Source of the DNA: Acidimicrobiales bacterium
GTDB taxonomy: Bacteria; Actinomycetota; Acidimicrobiia; Acidimicrobiales; MedAcidi-G1
Assembly: GCA_022449565.1 (NCBI GenBank)
Contig: JAKUSA010000014.1
Location: 1 to 32,625 of the forward strand
Direction: 5' to 3'
Length of the DNA stretch: 32,625 bases
Part shown: one piece after another, positions 1-6,499 of the stretch
Position numbering within the stretch: position 1 is the first letter of the stretch
Layout of the letters: each line of letters begins with the position of its first letter
Translations under genes and position numbers: made by a program
Notes under the pieces: generated by a model
Seen by the model: the letters and a program-made list of their open reading frames with translations, nothing else
What the model was told of the DNA's origin: nothing
Databases searched by the model: none

Positions 1-11
1 GCGGCCCTCGG

Positions 12-37
12 ACCGGCGCCGATGTCTCGGCGCCGGT
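12..37. terminator. Strong GC-rich hairpin (terminator-like)
   Basis: A perfect 11-bp inverted repeat (accggcgccga / tcggcgccggt) surrounds a TGTC tetraloop just upstream of the first gene. No T-run follows, so it may be a factor-dependent or bidirectional terminator for a gene left of the window, or a leader structure for the GTG-started gene at 50. Confidence 0.45.
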
Positions 38-49
38 ACGGTCACGGCG

Positions 50-757
50 GTGCACCCGATGGAGCGCCTACGCCTCGTAGCCCGGGCCGGAGGTTCCGCT
101 CGCGAGGTGGCTCTTGGCGCGGCACAGGCGCTCAGTCCGGTTGCCGGGAACCCGGCGGCGTTGCTTACGGCCTGCCGACGTCTTGTGGCCCGCAGGCCCG
201 GATCCGGACCGCTGGTCTGGCTCGCCGCCCGCGCTCTCTGCGCCCCCAACCCGGCGGACGCCCTTCGCCAGTCGGAAGTGCTCCTCCGAGCCGATCCGAC
301 ACCTGATCGCATCGGGGGGTCGTTGCCCGCCGGGTCGGTGGTGGTGGTTGCCCAGGGTGTGCCCTACCCCGGATCGGACCGAAGGCCGGACCTTCAGGTG
401 GTGGTGGGCGAGGAGGCTGCTGTTCCAGCCGCCGATCTGGTACTGGCCGAAGCGACAGCCTGGGGGCCGGACGGGTGGCTGGCTCCTACGGGGACGGCGG
501 CACTGTTGCAGCAGGCCTCCGCCTCGGGGGCGGAGGCCTGGGTAGTCGTCGGCCGGGGGGTGGCCCTGCCCGAACAGATGTGGTCACTGGTCGTGGCCGA
601 CCGTCGACCCGACCAGTGGGCCGGGTTCGGTCTCGACCTACTCGGGTCGGCGCCGGTCGTTCAGGTGCTCGGGGAAACGGGTCTGGTGATCCCCAGCCTG
701 GTCGCCGGGCGGTCCGACTGCCCGGTGGTGGCCGAACTCTTCGGAGGGACGGTATGA
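50..757 (+). CDS. IF-2B/MtnA-superfamily-like protein
   Basis: A 235-residue protein starting at GTG. Its C-terminal half has the pattern of the eIF-2B / MtnA / ribose-1,5-bisphosphate isomerase superfamily: an 'ADLVLAEATAWGPDGW' strand-turn, then a 'PTGTAALLQQASASG' helix and a 'AWVVVG' strand, matching the family's 'gadavgpdG..nkiGT..lA..A...gvpvyV' core. The protein is shorter than MtnA (about 340 residues), and no catalytic Cys/Asp pair can be assigned with certainty, so the substrate is unknown. Its TGA overlaps the ATG of mutY (ATGA), which implies co-transcription and coupled translation. The fold assignment rests on pattern recognition and the function is open. Confidence 0.6.
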   Translation: MHPMERLRLVARAGGSAREVALGAAQALSPVAGNPAALLTACRRLVARRPGSGPLVWLAARALCAPNPADALRQSEVLLRADPTPDRIGGSLPAGSVVVVAQGVPYPGSDRRPDLQVVVGEEAAVPAADLVLAEATAWGPDGWLAPTGTAALLQQASASGAEAWVVVGRGVALPEQMWSLVVADRRPDQWAGFGLDLLGSAPVVQVLGETGLVIPSLVAGRSDCPVVAELFGGTV

Positions 758-1626
758 CCGGGCTCGAACCCCTCCCAGGAGTGGTTCTGGAGTGGGGTGG
801 GGCCCACCGACGGGATCTTCCGTGGCGTCATACCCGGGATCCGTGGGAGGTGCTGGTCGCCGAGGTGATGCTTCAGCGGACCGGGGCCGATCGGGTGTCC
901 TCCTACTGGAGTCGGTTCCTGACCCGATTCCCGACCCCGGCGGCCTGCGCTTCGGCTCCGCTGTCGGAGGTCATCGTCGAATGGACGGGCCTGGGGTACA
1001 ACCGCAGGGCGCTGAACCTTCATCGTTGCGCTGTCGCGCTTGTCGAGCGCCACGGAGGACAGGTCCCAGAAAACCTTGAGGACCTGCTGGCCCTACCGGG
1101 GATCGGCGCCTATACGGCCCGAGCGCTATTGGTCTTCGCCCTCGAACGGGATGTGGGTGTGGTCGACACCAACGTAGGTCGGGTCCTGGCTCGCTGGTCG
1201 GGGGAGTCGTTGAAGCCGTCCCGGGCCCAGGATCTAGCTGACCGCTCCGTTCCCAACGGGGAGGGGTGGGCCTGGAACCAAGCACTCCTCGATCTCGGCG
1301 CAACCATCTGCCGGGCCGGTGAGCCCGATTGCGACCGATGCCCGCTGTCTACCGACTGTCAATGGAAGGGGTCGGGACCTGATCCGGCGCGCGGCTCGGC
1401 GCAAGTAGGAGGTCGACAGTCACCGTTCGAAGGTTCGGACCGTCAGGGCCGTGGTCGGCTTGTAGACGCCCTACGGCAAAAACCTGTGGAAGCCAACCTG
1501 CTTTCCGAGGCCATGGGTTGGCCCCGGGAACCCGACCGGGCAGAGAGGGTGGCTGCCGGCCTGGTCGCCGATGGGCTGGCGGAACGGGTGGGTGAGCAGT
1601 ACACCTTGCCGACCGGTGGCAGTTAG
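754..1626 (+). CDS. mutY: A/G-specific adenine glycosylase-like protein (MutY)
   Basis: A 290-residue HhH-GPD base-excision DNA glycosylase. The track starts this ORF at 475, but the ATG at 754 overlaps the upstream stop (ATGA) and gives the normal MutY N-terminus, with 'LPWR' near residue 22. Visible motifs are E37 in 'AEVMLQRT' (the catalytic Glu position of MutY), the helix-hairpin-helix 'LPGIGAYTA', the catalytic Asp in 'VDTNVGRVL', and a [4Fe-4S] ligand set C-x6-C-x2-C-x5-C near residue 195. MutY normally removes A opposite 8-oxoG. Two oddities are 'QRT' where MutY has 'QQT', and a short C-terminus (about 85 residues after the cluster) with no room for the usual NUDIX-like 8-oxoG-sensing domain. 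It is convergent with the UGSC gene, and their 3' ends overlap by 4 nt. Confidence 0.88.
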   Translation: MTGLEPLPGVVLEWGGAHRRDLPWRHTRDPWEVLVAEVMLQRTGADRVSSYWSRFLTRFPTPAACASAPLSEVIVEWTGLGYNRRALNLHRCAVALVERHGGQVPENLEDLLALPGIGAYTARALLVFALERDVGVVDTNVGRVLARWSGESLKPSRAQDLADRSVPNGEGWAWNQALLDLGATICRAGEPDCDRCPLSTDCQWKGSGPDPARGSAQVGGRQSPFEGSDRQGRGRLVDALRQKPVEANLLSEAMGWPREPDRAERVAAGLVADGLAERVGEQYTLPTGGS

Positions 1627-2150
1627 CCGACCCCGGTGAGGGCGGAGACCAGTTCGGCGACCGCCTCGTCGGCCAGGGCAACCATCTCTCCGTCGGTGCG
1701 GTCCTGAATGGGGTGGCCGACGAACACCCTGGCCACATCGAAGCCGAGGGCCCGGGCCTGGACCTCGGCAGCGTCGGTGAACGGGATGGAGGCCACCATC
1801 ACCGAGGGAACTCCCCGTCGCTCCAGGTCGTCGATGTCATGCACACTGCACGACGTGCAGGATCCTCAATCGGCGAGGGCTTCTATCACCGCGTCGCAGG
1901 TGGTGGCTATCTCGTGGCGTAGGTCGACCGGTGCCGGCTTGGTAAACGTCGGTTTGGTGTAGCGCTTGACCCGGGCTCCCAGTCCGCCAATTCGCTCCTC
2001 AACCCGATCAAGGAAGACGTCACCCCGAGGCTTGGAGATGTCGAGCAACCCGACGGTCAGCCCGGCGAGGCTCTCGGGGCGAAGGCACCGTTCCCGCTCG
2101 GCAGGTCGATCCTCCGCGGTGGGATCCAGAACGGTGGCATGGGTGTTCAT
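1623..2150 (-). CDS. UGSC-family selenoprotein (TGA read as Sec95)
   Basis: The track splits this gene into 1866-2150 and 1623-1844, but both pieces lie in one frame separated only by TGA at 1866-1868. Reading that TGA as Sec gives 175 residues with 'ALADUGSCTSCSVHD' at the break, the signature of the UGSC (seleno)protein family, in which U or C precedes GSC. The N-terminal half carries 'GLLDISKPRGDVFLDRVEERI'. The C-terminal half carries 'GVPSVMVASIPF' and 'VFVGHPIQDRT', typical of the family. A SECIS-like hairpin follows the TGA at the expected distance. The ATG overlaps the upstream stop (ATGA), so the gene is translationally coupled to the 339-residue protein. Family biochemistry is unknown; the U-G-S-C-x-x-C cluster suggests a redox or thiol function, which is an inference. 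A nonsense mutation is the alternative, but conservation on both sides argues against it. Confidence 0.88.
1836..1854 (-). promoter_or_regulatory. SECIS-like stem-loop of the UGSC gene
   Basis: On the coding strand, GTCGTGCA-GTG-TGCATGAC forms an 8-bp stem with one G.U pair and a GTG loop. The apical loop begins 23 nt from the U of the in-frame TGA (1866-1868), counting that U as 1, and its first base is G. This matches the usual bacterial SECIS geometry. A competing hairpin (CTGCAC-GTC-GTGCAG) is possible slightly closer to the TGA. Confidence 0.7.
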
Positions 2151-3166
2151 GGGATGACCTCCCTCGTCACCGGTTCGCTACCGGCCGGGCCGTTCAACCA
2201 GCCGCCGATCACCGCTGAGAATAGGCCTGCTGGGCCGCCGGCATGCACCACGAGCAGTCCACCCGGTCGGAACTTGGGAACGGTGATACCGGCCAGCCCC
2301 TCAGGGATACCCTCCTCGATCCCGCCAGCCCCGAACACGATCCCGTCGGTCTCTACCATGAGGAGCGCTGAGATCTCCTCTGTGAACCTCGTACGGTTCC
2401 AGCCGGCGTCTCGGTAGCGGGACATGTGCTCCGGTGAGATAACCAGCATGGCGTCGAGACCCATCACCATCCGGGGCGAAACGGCACCAAGCAGGGCGTC
2501 GGCCAGCATCCGGGTCAGCGACTCGGGGCTACGGCTCCGCTGGTCGACGACAAGGCGTGGCCCCTCCCCGCAGAACGCAGTGACCGCGCTCAGGTCGGGA
2601 CCAAACCCGCGTTCCTCAGCCAGAGAGGTCCACGGAGATCCGGCTTCGTCCTCGGCAAAACAGAATCCCTGTTTACCCATGTGGCCAAGCGTCGCCCGAT
2701 CCACACCTCCTGGGGCCCCGCCACCCATGTTGCGCACCACTAACTGCACTGCCCGGCCTATGGAGCTGTTGGCCCGATTGCCGTGGCCGAGAACGTTGAT
2801 CCCGGAGTTCATACCGATCTGGGAGGCGAGGGGGCCATTGACGATAAGGATCGGACCGACCGACATGGTGGTTGCTAATACGCCGTGCATGTTGAACTCA
2901 TCGCTGCAAACCGCTTCGACGGAAGCCAGCACGACTGGTAGGTACTCAGGTCGACAACCGGCCAGGACCGCGTTAACGGCCACCTTCTCCACTGTGCACT
3001 CGGCGAGGTTCGGCGGGATCAGACACACCACGTCATGGGCGTCCCGGCTGGTGCCCTCCAGCATCCGGGCCACCCGAGCCTCGGTGGGGGGCACCACGGG
3101 GAGACCATCAGTCCACCCCCGGTCGAACATCGCCTCGTGGTCGTCCTCGAGGGTGGCCAGGTTCAC
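2147..3166 (-). CDS. UGSC-operon conserved protein ('WTDGLPVVPPT' family)
   Basis: A 339-residue soluble protein of unknown function, recognisable by 'RGWTDGLPVVPPTEARV' near residue 17. Conserved-looking blocks include 'CLIPPNLAECTVEKVAVNAV', 'MHGVLATTMSVGPILIVNG', 'GMNSGINVLGHGNRANSSIG' and 'MGKQGFCFAEDEAGSPW'. Several Cys residues are scattered, but there is no CxxC. It sits between a CPAC thioredoxin and the UGSC selenoprotein, and its stop overlaps the UGSC ATG. The GTG at 3166 is the first standard start. However, the frame stays open and protein-like upstream ('TVDPGRVDELRSRFEDSRLSSRR'), reaching a CTG at 3238 preceded by GAGG with good spacing, so the true protein may be 24 residues longer. 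The family is known to me only as an uncharacterised companion of UGSC proteins. Confidence 0.8.
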   Translation of the reverse strand: MNLATLEDDHEAMFDRGWTDGLPVVPPTEARVARMLEGTSRDAHDVVCLIPPNLAECTVEKVAVNAVLAGCRPEYLPVVLASVEAVCSDEFNMHGVLATTMSVGPILIVNGPLASQIGMNSGINVLGHGNRANSSIGRAVQLVVRNMGGGAPGGVDRATLGHMGKQGFCFAEDEAGSPWTSLAEERGFGPDLSAVTAFCGEGPRLVVDQRSRSPESLTRMLADALLGAVSPRMVMGLDAMLVISPEHMSRYRDAGWNRTRFTEEISALLMVETDGIVFGAGGIEEGIPEGLAGITVPKFRPGGLLVVHAGGPAGLFSAVIGGWLNGPAGSEPVTREVIP

Positions 3167-3244
3167 CCGGCGGGAGCTGAGTCTCGAGTCCTCGAACCGG
3201 GACCGGAGTTCATCGACCCGCCCGGGGTCGACCGTCAGCGAGCC

Positions 3245-3616
3245 TCAACCGGGCTTGAAGTCGGGAAGGTCGGGTCCAAGGGCGGTTTGGCCGGTGAGGT
3301 CATGCCAGGCGTCGCGGTCCCAGCCGGTGGTCCGGGCCACCTCGGTTCCGCCCTCGATACGTACCAGGGTGGGGACCGCGTCGAGGCCTAGATGCCAACT
3401 CACAGTGAGATCCGTGTCGTCGACCACCCAGTCGGCCTCGGTGGGGAACCCCGGGTCGTCCTGGCTGTAGACGGTGAGCCCCGGCTCCTCGGCGAGCTGC
3501 TCGAAGACCGGCACTACCAACTGGCAGGCCGGGCAGTCCCGTTTGACCACTGCGACCAGACCGTCCGATATCCCCAGATCGGCGAGGTCGGTGGCCACCC
3601 GTGGAGTCTCGCGCAC
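3245..3616 (-). CDS. Thioredoxin-like protein with CPAC motif
   Basis: A 123-residue thioredoxin-fold protein, first gene of the minus-strand UGSC operon. The redox motif 'KRDCPACQLV' lies near residue 28, and the cis-Pro region appears as 'AVPTLVRIEGG' near residue 86, as in thioredoxins. No signal peptide is visible, so it should be cytoplasmic. It plausibly reduces or relays electrons to the UGSC selenoprotein or to the 339-residue protein encoded downstream. The GTG start at 3616 is the first in frame; slightly later starts are possible. It is divergent from the flavin reductase gene at 3727, and the 110-bp spacer presumably holds both promoters. Confidence 0.82.
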   Translation of the reverse strand: MRETPRVATDLADLGISDGLVAVVKRDCPACQLVVPVFEQLAEEPGLTVYSQDDPGFPTEADWVVDDTDLTVSWHLGLDAVPTLVRIEGGTEVARTTGWDRDAWHDLTGQTALGPDLPDFKPG

Positions 3617-3726
3617 CGGATACCCGGAGGGAGATTTGCGTCACAGCAGGACACCGTCTCACTGGGTGCCGCCTGAGCGCTCCCGGCTAGCCTCGAGCGA
3701 CCGGTAGCCGAGAAGAGGGCGGGAGC

Positions 3727-4215
3727 GTGGGCGAGACGATCGACGGGGACCGGTATCGGAAGGTGCTGGGCCGGTATCCCACCGGGGTCACCCTGGTCAC
3801 CGCCACCGGCGAGGACGGTCCGGTGGGCATGATCATCGGTTCTTTCGTCTCTGTGTCGCTGGAACCTCCGCTCGTCGGGTTCCTCCCCGCAAAGGGTTCC
3901 CAGACCTGGCCGTTGATCGAGGCCACCGGGGTGTTCTGTGTGAACGTGCTGGCTGACAACCAGCAGGGGTTGGTGGACTTGTTCGTCGGGAAGGAAGGCG
4001 ACCCCTGGGCGTCTGTGTCGTTCCGGCTGGCGGACTCGGGCTCTCCGATCGTGGAAGGCGCCGTGGCGACAATTGACTGCTCCATCGACCAGGTGGTCGA
4101 GGCCGGTGACCACTGGTTCGTGACGGGCGAGGTGACTGGGGTCGAATGCTCGGACGAAGGCTCTCCTTTAGTGTTCTTGGGCGGGATCTACGGCCGCTTC
4201 GAAGGCCTGCGCTGA
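3727..4215 (+). CDS. Flavin reductase family protein (FMN-binding split barrel)
   Basis: A 162-residue protein of the DIM6/NTAB flavin-reductase family. Such proteins use NAD(P)H to reduce free or bound FMN/FAD and often supply a partner monooxygenase. The N-terminus 'YRKVLGRYPTGVTLVTA' and the following 'GMIIGSFVSVSLEPPLVGFLP' are the family's FMN-binding hallmark. The C-terminal 'WFVTGEVTGVE...PLVFLGGIYGRF' is also typical. A GAGGGCGGGAG run precedes the GTG start. The stop overlaps the ATG of the next gene (TGATG), so this gene heads a plus-strand operon running to about 6395. The adjacent LLM-class oxidoreductase could be a flavin-using partner, though F420 is more likely for that protein. 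Confidence 0.88.
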   Translation: MGETIDGDRYRKVLGRYPTGVTLVTATGEDGPVGMIIGSFVSVSLEPPLVGFLPAKGSQTWPLIEATGVFCVNVLADNQQGLVDLFVGKEGDPWASVSFRLADSGSPIVEGAVATIDCSIDQVVEAGDHWFVTGEVTGVECSDEGSPLVFLGGIYGRFEGLR

Positions 4216-4733
4216 TGGCTGTCTACGCCATCGGCGATCTTGAGCCACAGATCGACCCAAGTGCCTACGTCCACCCAGACGCCGTGGTGATTGGCAATGT
4301 GGTGATCGGGGCCCGGTCTAGCGTCTGGCCGCACGCGGTCATTCGGGGCGATGACAACCTGATCAGTATCGGTGCCCGCAGTTCGGTCCAGGACAACGTT
4401 GTCCTGCACTGCACACCGGAGTTCTGCACCACGGTGGGGGACGATGTCACGCTTGGCCACCTCTGCCATCTGGAGGGGTGCACGATCGAGGACGAGGCGC
4501 TGATCGGGGTTGGGGCCGTGGTCTTGCACGAGGCGGTTGTGGGACGGGGAGCCATTGTGGGGGCCAATGCGGTAGTCCGAAACGGCCAGGTGGTTCCTCC
4601 TCTCTCGATGGCCCTGGGGGTACCGGCCACCGTCCGGGAAGGGACGGTCGCCCCAGGGGCCAATCTGGGTAGTGCCGAGTCCTACGTGGAGCGGGGTCCG
4701 AGGTTCTCGGACCTGATGCGGAGGGTCGACTGA
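4215..4733 (+). CDS. Gamma-carbonic anhydrase-like left-handed beta-helix protein
   Basis: A 172-residue hexapeptide-repeat protein of the gamma-carbonic anhydrase / YrdA / PaaY group. The track starts at 4146, but the ATG at 4215 overlaps the preceding stop and gives the typical N-terminus 'MAVYAIGD'. Repeats run from about residue 15 to 140 ('PDAVVIGNVVIGARSSVWPHAVIRGD', 'VGDDVTLGH'). Metal-ligand regions are 'VQDNVVLHC' and 'GHLCHLEGC'. In canonical members the last motif is GHxxxLHGC; here the His is Glu and another His lies two residues earlier, so zinc binding and anhydrase activity are uncertain. It is part of the 3727-6395 operon. Confidence 0.87.
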   Translation: MAVYAIGDLEPQIDPSAYVHPDAVVIGNVVIGARSSVWPHAVIRGDDNLISIGARSSVQDNVVLHCTPEFCTTVGDDVTLGHLCHLEGCTIEDEALIGVGAVVLHEAVVGRGAIVGANAVVRNGQVVPPLSMALGVPATVREGTVAPGANLGSAESYVERGPRFSDLMRRVD

Positions 4734-4737
4734 GCAG

Positions 4738-5631
4738 GTGGAAGTAACCCTCGATCCGGGCCGCATCGGCGTTTGGACCGGTCTGCTCGACTCCCTGCCC
4801 GCCGCCCGGGCCGTCGAAACCGTCGCCGAACTGGAGTCGATGGGATATGGGGCGGTGTGGATCCCCGAAACGGTCGGGCGGGACGCCCTGGTCCACGCGG
4901 CGCTCCTATTGGGTGGCTCGGAGCGGATAGTAGTGGCCACCGGAATTGCCAATGTCTACGCCCGTGACGCCGTGACCATGGCTAACGGGGCTCGAACTCT
5001 TGCCGAGGCCTACCCGGATCGCTTCCTCCTCGGGGTGGGGGTGAGCCACGAACCCCTGGTGGCCAGGGTCCGTGGTCACGACTGGGGCCGGCCGGTGACC
5101 TACCTGCGGCGATACCTTCAGGCCATGGCTGACGCTCCCTACTGGGCCCATCGACCGTCGGCCGATCCGCCGGTGTGCGTGGGGGCCCTCGGGCCCCGGG
5201 CCCTGGCTCTGGCCGCCGAGTTGACCTGGGGCGCCCATCCCTACAACGTGACCGTCGACCACACAGCCGGGGCGCGGGAGTTAATGGGTCCCGACGCCTT
5301 CCTGGCGCCGATGGCTGCGGTGACCGTTGAATCCGACGCGTCCCGGGCGCGTGAGATCGGCCGACAGACGCTCGGCTTCTACCTGGATCTACCCAACTAC
5401 CGGAACAGCCTTCGCCGCCAAGGGTTCGACGACGAGGACTTCGTCGATGGCGGCAGCGATCGGATCGTTGACGCGCTGCGGCCCTGGGGAGATGTTGAGA
5501 AGGTGGCCGCATCGGTGCGTGAGCACCTTGACGCGGGCGCCGACCACGTGTGCGTGCAGGTCATGAATCTTCCAGGCGACGAGCTTCCTCTCGACGGGTG
5601 GCGCGCCCTGGCCTCCGCGTTAGTCGGTTAA
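4738..5631 (+). CDS. LLM-class (probably F420-dependent) oxidoreductase
   Basis: A 297-residue luciferase-like monooxygenase-fold protein. The features 'IGVWTGLLDSLPAARAVETVAELESMGYGAVWIPE' at the N-terminus, 'VVATGIANVYARDAVTMANGARTLAEAYPDRFLLGVGVSH' and 'VCVGALGPRALALAAELTWG' are those of actinobacterial F420-dependent TIM-barrel oxidoreductases. The substrate cannot be read from the sequence. The GTG start at 4738 lies 4 bp after the previous stop, which supports an operon. F420 use is inferred from the family and lineage rather than from a single diagnostic residue. Confidence 0.88.
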   Translation: MEVTLDPGRIGVWTGLLDSLPAARAVETVAELESMGYGAVWIPETVGRDALVHAALLLGGSERIVVATGIANVYARDAVTMANGARTLAEAYPDRFLLGVGVSHEPLVARVRGHDWGRPVTYLRRYLQAMADAPYWAHRPSADPPVCVGALGPRALALAAELTWGAHPYNVTVDHTAGARELMGPDAFLAPMAAVTVESDASRAREIGRQTLGFYLDLPNYRNSLRRQGFDDEDFVDGGSDRIVDALRPWGDVEKVAASVREHLDAGADHVCVQVMNLPGDELPLDGWRALASALVG

Positions 5632-5636
5632 GCGCG

Positions 5637-6395
5637 GTGGCCGAGCATCACTTCACCTCAGGTGATCTGACCCTGGCCGCCCACTTGGAACTACCCGAGA
5701 CGGGTGGTGAGGGGGTGCCGGGGGTTCTGATTATTCACGGGTTCCCTGCTGGTCCCCGAGGCGGGGCGAACTCACCGTCGACGCTTCCGGAGCTGGCGTC
5801 GCGGATCGCCACGGAGATGGGATGGGTGGCCATGGTCCCTCACCTGCGGGGAATGGAGGGATCCGAGGGTTACTTCAGCCTCGACGGGTGGCGGGACGAC
5901 GTGCAGGCAGCGGCCGTCGATCTCCTGGACCGCCCGCGGGTGGACGGCGTATGGGCCATCGGTTTCGGCACCGGAGCCGCCCTGGCGGTCTGCGCAGCGG
6001 CCCGCGAGACGCGGATCAGGGGGGTGGGGGCCTTGTCTGCACCGGCCGACTGGTCGGAGTGGGTCGCCGAGCCGCGACGTCTACTTATCCACGCCCGCCG
6101 GGCTGGGATCGTTCCCGGGGACGAGGTCACCGGTGGTTTCGAGGAGTGGGCAGCTGCGTTTGGCGACCTGGCCGCCGAACGGGCGGCACCAGATTTGGCC
6201 GGACGTGCCCTGTTGGTGGTGCATGGCACTGAAGATGACGTCGTGTCGCCACTTGAGGCCCGGGCACTCGCCGCAGCGCACGGGGCTGCCGACCTTCGAC
6301 TCATCGAGGGTGCCGGGCATCATCTCAGGCACGACCCGAGGGCGATCGCCGTGCTCCTCGGGTGGTTGGATCGGCAACGGCGGTTGGCCGGCTGA
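5637..6395 (+). CDS. Alpha/beta hydrolase-like protein, nucleophile apparently missing
   Basis: A 252-residue alpha/beta-hydrolase-fold protein resembling dienelactone hydrolases and S33-type esterases. The GTG at 5637 is chosen because it lies just after the previous stop; the track's longer start at 5550 is inside the upstream gene. Visible motifs are the oxyanion region 'VLIIHGFPAGPRGG', the nucleophile elbow 'AIGFGTGAALAV', an acid in 'VVHGTEDDVVSPLEA' and a terminal His in 'GAGHHLRHD'. At the elbow the Gly-x-Ser-x-Gly pattern reads G-F-G-T-G, so the catalytic Ser is replaced by Gly, with Thr next to it. It may be a non-hydrolytic homologue. It is the last gene of the 3727-6395 operon. 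Confidence 0.82.
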   Translation: MAEHHFTSGDLTLAAHLELPETGGEGVPGVLIIHGFPAGPRGGANSPSTLPELASRIATEMGWVAMVPHLRGMEGSEGYFSLDGWRDDVQAAAVDLLDRPRVDGVWAIGFGTGAALAVCAAARETRIRGVGALSAPADWSEWVAEPRRLLIHARRAGIVPGDEVTGGFEEWAAAFGDLAAERAAPDLAGRALLVVHGTEDDVVSPLEARALAAAHGAADLRLIEGAGHHLRHDPRAIAVLLGWLDRQRRLAG

Positions 6396-6442
6396 GCGCC
6401 GCTCCGTTGGCGATCTGGCATCAGAGGCGGTGAATTGGCGGT

Positions 6443-6476
6443 CGGGATTGTTACTATCCAGGTAGGAGAAATCCCG
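6443..6476. promoter_or_regulatory. Inverted repeat upstream of sufB (possible operator)
   Basis: CGGGATT at 6443-6449 is mirrored by AATCCCG at 6470-6476, enclosing TACTAT, which could be a -10-like hexamer. It lies about 24 bp before the sufB ATG. An operator or mRNA hairpin is possible, and no regulator can be named from the sequence. Confidence 0.3.
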
Positions 6477-6499
6477 TCCCTCCCAGGAGCCGCCGACCC

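Noticed and set aside
475-753. Upstream extension of the MutY ORF in the track
   Set aside because: It overlaps the preceding gene, reads as low-complexity Gly/Arg sequence, and the ATG at 754 gives the family N-terminus.
3245-3247. Thioredoxin TGA followed by GGC TCG, in frame with the next gene, as another Sec codon (thioredoxin fusion)
   Set aside because: The TGA is at a natural thioredoxin C-terminus, the next codons give GSL rather than GSC, and I saw no good hairpin. A normal stop plus a non-standard start is simpler.
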